DNA of 64,000 bases from the NCBI RefSeq assembly GCF_019392245.1, contig NZ_JAHXRL010000001.1, positions 310,001-374,000 on the forward strand. The letters are read 5' to 3'. The stretch's first letter is position 1. Every line of letters starts with the position of its first letter. The translations under genes and the position numbers were made by a program. The notes below the pieces were generated by a model. The model did not search any database and was not told the DNA's origin. It saw only the letters and a list, made by a program, of their open reading frames with translations. Shown piece by piece: positions 46,301 to 54,086 of this stretch. The stretch comes from Sulfitobacter sp. CW3. GTDB taxonomy: Bacteria; Pseudomonadota; Alphaproteobacteria; Rhodobacterales; Rhodobacteraceae.

Positions 46301-47068
46301 ATGATGCGGAAAGAGTTGAGCGAACGAAGCGATTATATTATCGCGCTTTTGTCGGAGGAGGGCGCGCTTTCCGCAGCCGAGCTTTCTGAGCGACTGGCCG
46401 TGTCGGTCCAGACAATAAGAGCGGATTTGCGGGCTTTGGATGACGCAGCATTGGTGCAGCGGCGCAATGGCAGAGTGCAGTTGCGCCAACAAAGCGAAAA
46501 CATCGGATACCACCCACGCGCACGGATGTCGCGGCAGGAAAAACAACGGATCGCTTTGGCGGTGAAAAACCTGATCCCCGACGGTGCCCGCGTGGCGTTG
46601 GGCACGGGGACCACGGTTGAACATTGTGCGCTGTTTTTGGCATCCCATAAGAACCTGTTTGTCGCGTCAAATAGCATCCATGCGGTTTGCGCCCTGCAAA
46701 ACGCATCTGGCGTGGCGGTTGAAATGGCGGGCGGGTCTGTGCGTATGCGAGACTTGGACATGATCGGTGCCGCAGCGCTTGAGTTCTATGCGAAATACCG
46801 CGTGGATTATGCGGTTTTCAGTTGCGGCGGCTTGTCGTCTTCGGGCGCGGTGCTGGATTACAATTCCGATGAAGTCTTGGCGCGCAAAGCAATTGCCAAC
46901 TGTGCAAATACAACAATTCTAGTGGCTGACATGGAAAAAGCCGATCTGGATTTAGCCTGCCAACACGGCCATTTGTGGGAATACGATTTCATCGTGACCA
47001 CCGCAGAGCTTAGGGCGGATGTCGTGCAAAACTGCGCCCGCTATGCCTGCCAGATCATTTCCGTATAG
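46301..47068 (+). CDS. DeoR/GlpR-family transcriptional regulator
   Basis: 255 residues from ATG 46301 (MMRKELSERSDYIIALLSEE); the frame extends to 46238 but the family normally starts shortly before this ERxxxI..L segment. N-terminal HTH at about 5-58 (ALSAAELSERLAVSVQTIRA, DLRALDDAALV), then a DeoRC sensor domain (about 75-235) with GARVALGTGTTVEHCALFL, DLDMIGAAALEFYAKYRVDY and TTILVADMEKAD. DeoRC domains bind phosphorylated sugars or similar effectors. It is divergent from the six-gene ABC/phosphatase operon and probably represses it through the TTTCG palindromes. A terminator follows. Confidence 0.92.
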   Translation: MMRKELSERSDYIIALLSEEGALSAAELSERLAVSVQTIRADLRALDDAALVQRRNGRVQLRQQSENIGYHPRARMSRQEKQRIALAVKNLIPDGARVALGTGTTVEHCALFLASHKNLFVASNSIHAVCALQNASGVAVEMAGGSVRMRDLDMIGAAALEFYAKYRVDYAVFSCGGLSSSGAVLDYNSDEVLARKAIANCANTTILVADMEKADLDLACQHGHLWEYDFIVTTAELRADVVQNCARYACQIISV

Positions 47069-47132
47069 GGCTCGGCGCGGCAAGTGATCCCTTGTAGAGA
47101 CGCGGACGACCCGAGCCTGTTTCAGCAGACGT

Positions 47133-47160
47133 CAAGAGCGCCGCTAGGGCGCTCTTGTTT
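47133..47160 (+). terminator. Rho-independent terminator after the DeoR-type gene
   Basis: CAAGAGCGCC (47133-47142) pairs perfectly with GGCGCTCTTG (47148-47157) around GCTAG, followed by TTT. It lies 65 nt after the regulator stop. On the other strand it could also serve the convergent thiaminase gene (AAAC/AAGAGC side gives a weaker T-run). Confidence 0.85.
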
Positions 47161-47244
47161 AACGGTTGGGGCGGTTCAAAAGCGACGTCAGATCCAGTCG
47201 ATTAAGACGTCATCCAGATATCACCGCCCGCTTGATCTGTTTGT

Positions 47245-48756
47245 TTAGTTACGCTGATACCGCAAGTGCACTGGATGATCGGGGTCTTTTACAACGGATA
47301 AACTATGCACCAGTTGGGGCGGGACCGGTGAATCCTGCGTGCAGGTATTGCAGCCGCATGCGGTGTAATCTGGCCAGGCTGGTGGTGCTTCATTGGTCCA
47401 TGATCCGCTCCAACCGCCGCTGCTGGAACACACAGCGGGACATACCTGCGCGGCGTTGGAATTCGAATAGATGGGTGTTGAGGTCTCGATGTCACATCCG
47501 CCAGAGAAATCGGTTTTCACCGTATCGCGCACCGTGCCGCCAAAGCTGTGGAATGCCGTCCGGTCAGTTGTGGGCATGACGACCAGTTCCGTCGGTTGGT
47601 CGTTTAAAACCGTCTGCATCTGTTCGTATGGCGGGTAGGTCTGGGCGAGGTCCGCAAGAACGCTTTTGCGCGCGGGGAACAGGTACGATACGTCAGCCGC
47701 GGATGGCGCGATCGAGGCCTGCATGACGTCGGCACGTGTCATGACATTGGCCAGCATATAGGGCGCGTCATTGCCTTGCCCCAAGGCAGGCGAGGCGGTG
47801 TTCACGCCGACCACATCAGAATAAAACATGTTCTTGCTGCTTGCGGCAGTGCTCCATGGAAACGCCTTGAGTTTAATATTGTCGCGCGTGGTATCAGTCA
47901 TTTGGGACATGCTTTCAGAGAACCCAATGGTTGTCCGGCCATAACCTTCGCTTAGATATCCGGCGCGGATATAGGCATCTTCAACGCCAGGCAAAGGAGG
48001 GATCGCGCCGGTCAATGCGTTGTAATAGCTCGACCGTTCGGAAAGCTGTGTTAAGGCTGAAATGATCGTCGGATCAAGCGGGTCTGTCAGGGCAGGGTAG
48101 GTGCCGCCGTTCATGTAGGCATAAATCATATAGTCGACCCCGGCTGTGGTCTTGCCGCTCATGTCGTACATCACGCCCGTTTCATCAAAGGGTACCGGGC
48201 TTTTAAAGATGTTTGATCCGTTGGTGGTCAGATATTCTGTGAATGTGCTGACGCCATCCAGCGCGGCATCGCCTGACCGGTAGAACATCAAGTTGGTGCA
48301 CCCAAGCATCGGCAAAGCTGTCATTGCCCCGCTCGCCGTGCCAAGCCGCGCAGTCGCGTAGTCAGCAAAATCGCTGGCGTCAGTGATGTAATTTGCCGCG
48401 ATGGGCGCGGTTTGGGTTTCCCAGTATTGCAGATACATCGCATCATATGTGAACACATCGATGGGCGTTTGGTTGCCGCTCCCGTCTGTGTAAACGGGGT
48501 TTGAGGTATATCCCCCGTCCCAGACGTTTCCATCTTTGATCAGGTAAAGCTGTTGACCGGGGGCGTCTGCCGTCCAGGCCGAACAGATTGCAGTGGCGAA
48601 GTCTTCGATATTTGGAACATAGGGGTAAAGCGCCGCTGTGACGCAATTCTGCTGGCCCGTTGTGCATTTGGTATCGCAGGTATTCGCCAGCGCAGGCTGC
48701 GCGGTGCAAGTTAACCCTGCCATGAGAATAGGAAATGAAAAGCCGAAAATACGCAT
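47245..48756 (-). CDS. Secreted thiaminase I (thiamine pyridinylase) homologue with C-terminal mannan-binding-lectin-like domain
   Basis: 503 residues from ATG 48756, which follows a strong GGAGGA. Signal peptide MRIFGFSFPILMAGLTCTAQ with cleavage near ALA-N. Residues about 40-410 read along the thiaminase I fold: TAALYPYVPNIEDF, FTYDAMYL, LPMLGCTNLMFYR, YIRAGYLSEGYGRTTIGFSE, MFYSDVVGVN, ANVMTRADV and YLFPARKSVLADLAQTYPPY. The catalytic Cys is at 153 and the catalytic Glu (GFSESM) at 281: 128 apart, as I recall for Cys113 and Glu241 of the Bacillus enzyme. Thiaminase I cleaves thiamine at the methylene bridge using a nucleophile. Residues about 432-472 (IYSNSNAAQVCPAVC, then WSGSW and CGCNTC) resemble the MVL mannan-binding domain. 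It is a single gene, convergent with the DeoR-type gene and upstream of nothing coupled. Activity is untested; alternative: a binding protein only. Confidence 0.85.
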   Translation of the reverse strand: MRIFGFSFPILMAGLTCTAQPALANTCDTKCTTGQQNCVTAALYPYVPNIEDFATAICSAWTADAPGQQLYLIKDGNVWDGGYTSNPVYTDGSGNQTPIDVFTYDAMYLQYWETQTAPIAANYITDASDFADYATARLGTASGAMTALPMLGCTNLMFYRSGDAALDGVSTFTEYLTTNGSNIFKSPVPFDETGVMYDMSGKTTAGVDYMIYAYMNGGTYPALTDPLDPTIISALTQLSERSSYYNALTGAIPPLPGVEDAYIRAGYLSEGYGRTTIGFSESMSQMTDTTRDNIKLKAFPWSTAASSKNMFYSDVVGVNTASPALGQGNDAPYMLANVMTRADVMQASIAPSAADVSYLFPARKSVLADLAQTYPPYEQMQTVLNDQPTELVVMPTTDRTAFHSFGGTVRDTVKTDFSGGCDIETSTPIYSNSNAAQVCPAVCSSSGGWSGSWTNEAPPAWPDYTACGCNTCTQDSPVPPQLVHSLSVVKDPDHPVHLRYQRN

Positions 48757-49049
48757 TAAAATTCCTCCAAAAAAATGTATAAATAAAATTAAACCGTAGG
48801 TTGAATATGCCACCGACCACTCAGCCCGTCAACGTTTCCATAACGTTATTGGATTGATCAGGGCTTCACGAGGGACGCTTGACCCTCAGCCAAGCGTGAT
48901 CAGCCCCTGCAAAATGAGGTTATTCATTTGCGCTAATCCGCAATTGAATACGCGCCCCCGGAGAGGGCGCGCGTGGTGCTTGGTTGAATGGGGTGAAATC
49001 GGAGGGCTAACTTGTGAAGTGGCTCACGTGGTCATGCCAACAGTGATTT
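48757..49049. other. Spacer upstream of the thiaminase gene with 3' hairpin of the dehydrogenase operon
   Basis: 293 nt. It contains the thiaminase promoter region and ribosome site (GGAGGA at about 48762-48767). A GC-rich hairpin CGCGCCC/GGGCGCG at about 48950-48974 lies 76 nt beyond the E2 stop and could end that operon, though no T-run follows. No THI-box riboswitch hallmark was recognised. Confidence 0.5.
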
Positions 49050-49808
49050 TCAGATCAGGCCCTTGGGGCTTTGTAATGCGTCCCGAACATACCCGACAAA
49101 CCGCGCGGCTTTTGCGCCATCAATCACCCTGTGATCATAAGATAACGACAAAGGCAGCATGGTGCGCAATGCGATCTTGCCTTTGAATTCAACGGGATTT
49201 TGCCGCGCACATGACACGCCCAGAATGGCAACTTCGGGGGCGTTGATGATCGGGGTAAAGCCTGTGCCGCCGATCTTGCCAAGGCTGGTGATTGTAAAGG
49301 TCCCGCCTTCGGCATCCGCAAATCCCAACTTGCCGGTGCGGGCTTTGCCGGCCAGATCGGCAACCGCCGCTGCGGTTTGCGTCAGGTCCAGTTTGTCCGC
49401 GCCTTTAAGAACCGGCACGATCAGACCAGCGGGCGTGTCTACGGCCATACCGATGTTGTAATATCGCTTCACATACAGCTCTTTACCGTCCTCTCCGAGC
49501 GACGAATTGACGTCCGGATATTCCTTGAGCCCGAGCAGACACGCCCTGATGATAAACGACAGCGTCGACAGTTTTTGCCCGCTCTCACCGCTATCGTCAT
49601 TCATCTTGTGCCGGAGCGCTTCGAGATCGGTAATGTCGACCTGTTCGTGATGGGTGACATGCGGAACATTCTGCCAGCTTGCGGCCATGCGACGGCCAAT
49701 GATCTGCCGGATATTGTCCAACGGCTGTGTGTCGACATCGCCGAACAAGCTATAGTCATATGATGGCACGCTCAGGCGTTGGTCTTTGGTGGTGTCTGAC
49801 TTGGGCAT
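49050..49808 (-). CDS. 2-oxoacid dehydrogenase E2 catalytic domain protein without lipoyl domain
   Basis: 252 residues from ATG 49808 (MPKSDTTKDQRLSVPSYDYS); the open frame extends 180 nt further into a non-homologous part. It is only the acyltransferase core: PLDNIRQIIGRRMAASWQNV near the start, GMAVDTPAGLIVPVLKGAD, FTITSLGKIGGTGFTPIINA and the catalytic SYDHRVIDGAKAARFV (His..Asp-Gly). Neither a lipoyl domain nor a peripheral-subunit-binding domain is present, whereas normal E2 chains are over 400 residues. The lipoyl part is presumably supplied by the 50195-50506 gene. Last gene of the operon. Confidence 0.9.
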   Translation of the reverse strand: MPKSDTTKDQRLSVPSYDYSLFGDVDTQPLDNIRQIIGRRMAASWQNVPHVTHHEQVDITDLEALRHKMNDDSGESGQKLSTLSFIIRACLLGLKEYPDVNSSLGEDGKELYVKRYYNIGMAVDTPAGLIVPVLKGADKLDLTQTAAAVADLAGKARTGKLGFADAEGGTFTITSLGKIGGTGFTPIINAPEVAILGVSCARQNPVEFKGKIALRTMLPLSLSYDHRVIDGAKAARFVGYVRDALQSPKGLI

Positions 49809-49849
49809 GATACTGTCCACTCTAAACGGGTTATTTGCGCTGCTCGACC

Positions 49850-50161
49850 TTAGGCACCAGCGAAAATGGTATCGCCGCTTTTGCCGTCCAGGCCGGGATG
49901 GTTGTCGAACCGGACCACACCAACTGCGGCTTTGCCCGCGGCGGCTGTGGCCATTCTGGCGGCACCAGACGTACCGAAACCGCCGCATAGTTCGATTGCC
50001 TGAATGCCGTCAGCGACCAATGCTTGAACCACTTGTTCGGCGTCCGCATAGTTGGCCGTTCCGACGACTGTTAGATCAACGCTTGGCGTTGTCACGATCT
50101 GGCGGTCCGTCGCGGAATTGGCACCGTCTGCCAGAAAAATAAATGCTGCTTTCAGAGTCAT
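49850..50161 (-). CDS. DUF6506 family protein
   Basis: 103 residues. MTLKAAFIFLADGANSATDR, VDLTVVGTANYADAEQVVQA and AIELCGGFGTSGAARMATAA with GVVRFDNHPG match my recollection of DUF6506, a small alpha/beta protein of unknown function. It sits between the lipoyl protein gene (33 nt) and the E2 core gene (41 nt) within the dehydrogenase operon. The conserved Cys-Gly-Gly-Phe-Gly and Asp-Asn-His-Pro-Gly motifs could form a small-molecule site. No function can be assigned. Confidence 0.8.
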   Translation of the reverse strand: MTLKAAFIFLADGANSATDRQIVTTPSVDLTVVGTANYADAEQVVQALVADGIQAIELCGGFGTSGAARMATAAAGKAAVGVVRFDNHPGLDGKSGDTIFAGA

Positions 50162-50194
50162 ATAATCACATCAAGAGGCATCGCCATAAGGCGA

Positions 50195-50506
50195 TTACAC
50201 CTCCTCCTCGGGTTTGAAGTTGGCGATAAAGCTGTCGATGTCAGCCTCGCTTGTGTCGGCCTTGGCAATGATGCCGATCAGGTGCCCAACCAAAAGCGTA
50301 TCGCCTTCGTGGGCAACGCGGCGACGAAAGATGCCGTCGGCTGGTGCCTCGCAGGAATTGGTGATTTTCTCGGTTTCGATGCCGACCACCTCGTCGCCTT
50401 CTTGGACCTCATCACCGGCTTTCACCTGCCAGTCGACGACTTTTCCTTCGGTCATCGTCATGCCCAGTTTCGGCATGACGATTGCGATGATTTCCTGACC
50501 CGCCAT
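50195..50506 (-). CDS. Free-standing lipoyl (biotinyl-type) domain protein
   Basis: 103 residues: MAGQEIIAIVMPKLGMTMTE, then VDWQVKAGDEVQEGDEVVGI with the ETEKITNS turn holding the lipoylated Lys in the E-T-E-K-I context, then FRRRVAHEGDTLLVGHLIGI. The chain is one lipoyl domain plus a short acidic tail. It should carry acyl groups between the E1 pair and the separate E2 core. Its ATG overlaps the E1beta stop (TAATG). Biotin as cofactor is less likely, since no MKM motif is present. Confidence 0.9.
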   Translation of the reverse strand: MAGQEIIAIVMPKLGMTMTEGKVVDWQVKAGDEVQEGDEVVGIETEKITNSCEAPADGIFRRRVAHEGDTLLVGHLIGIIAKADTSEADIDSFIANFKPEEEV

Positions 50507-51516
50507 TACTTTACCCCCATAACCGCACGAATTGCAGTCTGAATGCCATCGACACTCGGCAGATACGCTTTCTCGAGATTTGGCGCGAACGGCACCGGCG
50601 CATGTGGCGGCGTTACCCGTTTGATCGGGGCCTTGAGCGCGTCAAAGGCATGTTCCGCAACGATTGCCGAAATGTCGGAGGCCATGCCACAGCGCGGCGA
50701 TGCCTCGTCGACAACAATCAACCGTCCGGTCTTTTTCACCGACGCGATGATCGCTTCCTCATCAAGGGGCGATGTCGTGCGGGGGTCCAGCAACGTACAC
50801 TCGATCCCGTCCTTGGCCATCTCGTCTGCTGCGGCCTTGGCACGTCCGACCATCATCCCAATCGCGACGATGGTGACATCCTTGCCCTCGCGGACAGTGC
50901 GCGCTTGGCCGAATGGAATTGTATAGGGCTCGTCTGGCACTTCTTCTTTGTCGTCAAACATCGTGTTGTGTTCGAAAAAGATGACCGGATCATCATCCCG
51001 GATCGCCTGCGTCATCAGGCCCTTGGCCTCGTAGGGGGAGGAGGGGATGACAACCTTTAGCCCCGGTATATGGGTCAGCATGGGATACAGGCTTTGGCTG
51101 TGCTGGCTCGCGCCACCGAAACCCGCACCATAAAGCGTGCGCACCACACAAGGCGTTTTCGCTTTGCCACCAAACATATAGCGGAATTTGGCCATCTGGT
51201 TCATGATCTGGTCGCCGCAAACCCCGAAGAAGTCGATAAACATCAACTGAGCGACGGGACGCAAACCGGTCAGCGCGGCACCTGCCGCTGCACCAATGAA
51301 AGCGCTTTCAGTAATGGGGGTGTCCAGCACCCGCTCGCGGCCGAATTCAGGCATCAACCCTTTGGTCGCGCCAAGCACACCGCCCCAAGCATCTTGTTCG
51401 CCACCCGATCCCATACCACCGGCAATGTCTTCGCCCAGTAGGATAACTGTGGGGTCGCGACGCATCTCGTCACGCATGGCTTCATTGAGGGCTTCGCGAA
51501 ATGATTTTACAGACAT
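50506..51516 (-). CDS. 2-oxoacid (acetoin/pyruvate-type) dehydrogenase E1 component, beta subunit
   Basis: 336 residues from ATG 51516 (MSVKSFREALNEAMRDEMRR), which follows GGAGAAAC; the frame itself extends further upstream. Transketolase-like pyrimidine domain (VILLGEDIAGGMGSGG, TPITESAFIGAAAGAALTGL, RPVAQLMFIDFFGVCGDQIM) and C-terminal domain (CTLLDPRTTSPLDEEAIIAS, RLIVVDEASPRCG). It pairs with E1alpha to decarboxylate a 2-oxoacid or cleave acetoin using thiamine diphosphate. It lies 22 nt after E1alpha. Confidence 0.92.
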   Translation of the reverse strand: MSVKSFREALNEAMRDEMRRDPTVILLGEDIAGGMGSGGEQDAWGGVLGATKGLMPEFGRERVLDTPITESAFIGAAAGAALTGLRPVAQLMFIDFFGVCGDQIMNQMAKFRYMFGGKAKTPCVVRTLYGAGFGGASQHSQSLYPMLTHIPGLKVVIPSSPYEAKGLMTQAIRDDDPVIFFEHNTMFDDKEEVPDEPYTIPFGQARTVREGKDVTIVAIGMMVGRAKAAADEMAKDGIECTLLDPRTTSPLDEEAIIASVKKTGRLIVVDEASPRCGMASDISAIVAEHAFDALKAPIKRVTPPHAPVPFAPNLEKAYLPSVDGIQTAIRAVMGVK

Positions 51517-51538
51517 AATGTTTCTCCGAATTCCAAGA

Positions 51539-52507
51539 TCAATAAGACAAATAGACGTCAGTGGTGAGAGTTGAGAGGTCCGGGGGCGGGGCGGCTTTGG
51601 CCTCTTTGACGGACGCGTCAATCAGGGTTTCCACCTCTTTATCGATCGCATCGAGATCTTCGATTTTCAGCATGCCGCCGCCAGTTGTGCGCGCTCGAAA
51701 GAACTTTAGCGCATCCAGATATCGGCGCTCGTCCTTGACCTCATCCAATGGCTTGTAGGACGACGCATCGCCCTCGAAATGGCCGTAGTAGCGGGTGAAT
51801 TCGATATGGATAAAGCGCGGGCCAGTACCGCTGCGAATGGCTTCGACAGCCTCTTGCGCAGCGCGGTAAACCGCAAAGTAATCGTGGCCATCAACGCGCG
51901 TGCCTTCGATCCCGAACCCTTCGGCGCGGCGGACCGGATTGTTGCCGCCGATTGACCATGAACTTGACGTGGATTCCGCATAACCGTTGTCTTCGAGAAC
52001 GAATAGAACCGGCAGGTCATAGACGCGGGCAAAGTTCATCGATTCAGCCGTCGTTCCCTGATTGAACGCGCCATCCCCAAAGAATGAAACCGAAAGACCA
52101 CCGGTTTTCAGTGTCTTAGCGCTGAGCGCCGCACCGCAAGCAAGGGGCGACCCGGCACCGACGATACCGTTTGCACCCAGCATGCCAACGTCCAGATCAG
52201 CAATGTGCATTGAGCCGCCCTTGCCGGCACAAAGACCGTCAGCGCGCCCGTAAATCTCTTTCATCATGCCTTTGACATCGCAGCCTTTGGCGATGGCATG
52301 GCCGTGACCGCGGTGGGTACTGGCAACGGTGTCGTGCTCGCCAAGCTGCTGGCAAACCGCTGTCGCGGACGCTTCTTCACCTGCGTACAGATGGACGAAA
52401 CCGGGGATTTGACCCGTCATGAATTCTTTGTGCACACGCTCTTCGAATTCGCGAATGGTGCGCATGGTGCGGTAGCCTTCGAGCAGTCCTTGTTTATCGA
52501 TTTTCAT
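51539..52507 (-). CDS. 2-oxoacid (acetoin/pyruvate-type) dehydrogenase E1 component, alpha subunit
   Basis: 322 residues from ATG 52507 (MKIDKQGLLEGYRTMRTIRE), with AGGAAG upstream. The thiamine diphosphate motif is complete: GDGAFNQGTTAESMNFARVY through LEDNGYAEST. Also typical are GKGGSMHIADLDVGMLGANG and the RYYGHFEGDASSYK loop that in E1alpha proteins carries phosphorylation-loop-like sequence. Length fits AcoA/PdhA-type subunits. The substrate is open: acetoin, pyruvate or a branched-chain oxoacid. No AcoR-type activator is nearby. Confidence 0.92.
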   Translation of the reverse strand: MKIDKQGLLEGYRTMRTIREFEERVHKEFMTGQIPGFVHLYAGEEASATAVCQQLGEHDTVASTHRGHGHAIAKGCDVKGMMKEIYGRADGLCAGKGGSMHIADLDVGMLGANGIVGAGSPLACGAALSAKTLKTGGLSVSFFGDGAFNQGTTAESMNFARVYDLPVLFVLEDNGYAESTSSSWSIGGNNPVRRAEGFGIEGTRVDGHDYFAVYRAAQEAVEAIRSGTGPRFIHIEFTRYYGHFEGDASSYKPLDEVKDERRYLDALKFFRARTTGGGMLKIEDLDAIDKEVETLIDASVKEAKAAPPPDLSTLTTDVYLSY

Positions 52508-52547
52508 GGTCACGTCTTCCTTCTCCGGTGTTTCTGCGAATTGGGGG

Positions 52548-52907
52548 TTATTCAGCGGCGGCGGTCTGTTTGGCCGCAAATTCGTCATAGGCGCGCATCG
52601 CTTCGACGCCATAAACGGACGAGGGGCCTCCCCCCATCAACAGCGTAACGGCAATCATCTCGGCCACTTCCTCACGGGTCGCACCCGCTTTCAGGACGGC
52701 TTGGGCATGATGTGCCAAACAGCCGTCGCAGCGGACTGTGATACCGATGGCAAATGCGATCAGCTCTTTTGTTTTGGTGGAAAGGACGCCGTCCTTGGTC
52801 GCCGCAACCATCAAATCCTGAAAGCTGGAAGCGGGGCCGGGGATGGCCTTGGCCAGGTTGCCAAAGCCGCTGTGATACTCACTTGCGATTGTAGAATAGT
52901 CTTTCAC
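52548..52907 (-). CDS. Carboxymuconolactone decarboxylase/AhpD-like protein
   Basis: 119 residues from GTG 52907 (product MKDYSTIASEYHSGFGNLAK), which follows CGGAGCACGACC; the long open frame upstream is not homologous. The AhpD core is VRCDGCLAHHAQAVLKAGAT: the C-x-x-C...H redox/proton-relay motif, preceded by LSTKTKELIAFAIGI. AhpD-like proteins in some bacteria link lipoyl groups of 2-oxoacid dehydrogenases to peroxide reduction, so its place as first gene of this dehydrogenase operon (40 nt before E1alpha) fits. Confidence 0.88.
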   Translation of the reverse strand: MKDYSTIASEYHSGFGNLAKAIPGPASSFQDLMVAATKDGVLSTKTKELIAFAIGITVRCDGCLAHHAQAVLKAGATREEVAEMIAVTLLMGGGPSSVYGVEAMRAYDEFAAKQTAAAE

Positions 52908-53032
52908 GGTCGTGCTCCGATTGTTTCCACTAAAGGAACAAAAGCACATGACTGGGCGTCTTGAATTGATATCGATCAAGGGCTCTGAGGGGGGCAGGAC
53001 GGTGCCGGGCGCAACATCCTGCGGTCGGCGCG

Positions 53033-53770
53033 CTATCGCATACTCAGCGTGATGCCTAACGCTGTCGCGACGCCTGCACCCAATGCAATAAGGGAGAGTT
53101 TGCGTGGTTCGCGTTCTGCCATCGGTAGAAGGTGCGTCGCGCCAACATAGAACAGGGCACCCGCTGACAGTGCCAGCAGGTTTCCCACCAAAGGTTTACC
53201 GGCGGAGGTGATCCACCAATAGGATGACAGCGTGCCGATTGGCGTTGTCGCAGCGGCCGCACCAAAGGCAAGCCAGAAGGCGCGTTTGTCGCTGAACCCG
53301 CTTTTCAGTAGTAGAACATAGGTGATGATGCCTTCGGGGAATTCGTGCAGGACCATCCCTATCGCTGATAACGCCCCGGTGAAAAAGCTAACGGTAAAGG
53401 TGATCGAATACATCACGCCGTCAATCAGCGAATGAAATCCGATGCCCAGCATGGTGACAAGGCCGATTGCATAATCTGCCGTCGTCGGCTTGTCGCAAAC
53501 CTGTGTTGTCAGAAACCGGTTCAAGAAATGCATCACCAGATATCCGGCCAGCATCAGAACCGGGCCTTGGCTGCTCAGCTCGATGCTTTTGGGCATCAGG
53601 TGCAAAAACGAGACCGCAATCAGCACGCCGGCGGCGAAGCATGCAAAATACACGGCGTTCTGGCGACCCCAGTCGCTGAAACGTCGTGCGATCATAATGC
53701 CCACCGTCGTAACCAGCCCCGCAAGGAGACTGACCCAGACTGCCGCCGGTACTAATGAAACCGCGTTCAA
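53033..53770 (-). CDS. ZIP-family divalent metal transporter
   Basis: 245 residues, about eight membrane segments. Metal-site motifs are present: GIGFHSLIDGVMYSITF in TM4 and GMVLHEFPEGIITYVLLLKS in TM5. A further His sits in AVSFLHLMPKSIEL. ZIP proteins import Zn2+ or Fe2+ into the cytosol. It starts at ATG 53770, 4 nt after the stop of the small gene upstream (53775), so probably one transcript with the two small genes. Confidence 0.9.
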   Translation of the reverse strand: MNAVSLVPAAVWVSLLAGLVTTVGIMIARRFSDWGRQNAVYFACFAAGVLIAVSFLHLMPKSIELSSQGPVLMLAGYLVMHFLNRFLTTQVCDKPTTADYAIGLVTMLGIGFHSLIDGVMYSITFTVSFFTGALSAIGMVLHEFPEGIITYVLLLKSGFSDKRAFWLAFGAAAATTPIGTLSSYWWITSAGKPLVGNLLALSAGALFYVGATHLLPMAEREPRKLSLIALGAGVATALGITLSMR

Positions 53771-53774
53771 TGGC

Positions 53775-54086
53775 TTACTTACGTTGCTTTGGTGGTGTCA
53801 GCGCGTCACGTCCAAGACCACCTTGTTTTGTTGGCGGCGTTTTGTCGGTGTCGATGTCCCCGACAAGCGTATCCAATGCCTGCAATATCTGTTGCAGCAT
53901 CGCGCCGTTTCGTGCGGGCATGCCTTCTTCCTCGGCGACGCTGACTTCGCAGGCGTCATATTCCCACCGGCGAAGGATTTCGACCTTTTGCGGGTCCGTC
54001 AACGTCGGATCAGCCAATACAGTCGCAGGCGAAGGGAAAACAGCGGGCGGATCAAGCAGGGCTTTTTTCAGGAGATCTTGGTCCAT
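53775..54086 (-). CDS. Small protein of unknown function
   Basis: 103 residues, MDQDLLKKALLDPPAVFPSP, with an acidic helix-rich middle (PTLTDPQKVEILRRWEYDAC, EVSVAEEEGMP) and a basic tail (TKQGGLGRDALTPPKQRK). No signal peptide, no membrane segment. I do not recognise a named family. It is coupled to the preceding small gene by TAATG and followed 4 nt later by the ZIP gene, which suggests a joint function, possibly metal homeostasis; that is inference only. Confidence 0.7.
   Translation of the reverse strand: MDQDLLKKALLDPPAVFPSPATVLADPTLTDPQKVEILRRWEYDACEVSVAEEEGMPARNGAMLQQILQALDTLVGDIDTDKTPPTKQGGLGRDALTPPKQRK

Noticed and set aside
47245..48756. Reading the thiaminase-like protein as an ordinary ABC sugar-binding protein
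   Set aside because: Thiaminase I shares the binding-protein fold, but here the catalytic Cys and Glu contexts and several long family segments match thiaminase, no transporter genes are linked, and a Cys-rich lectin-like domain is attached.
48757..49049. THI-box (TPP) riboswitch upstream of the thiaminase gene
   Set aside because: The conserved CTGAGA and ACCTGA segments are not present in suitable order on the minus strand.
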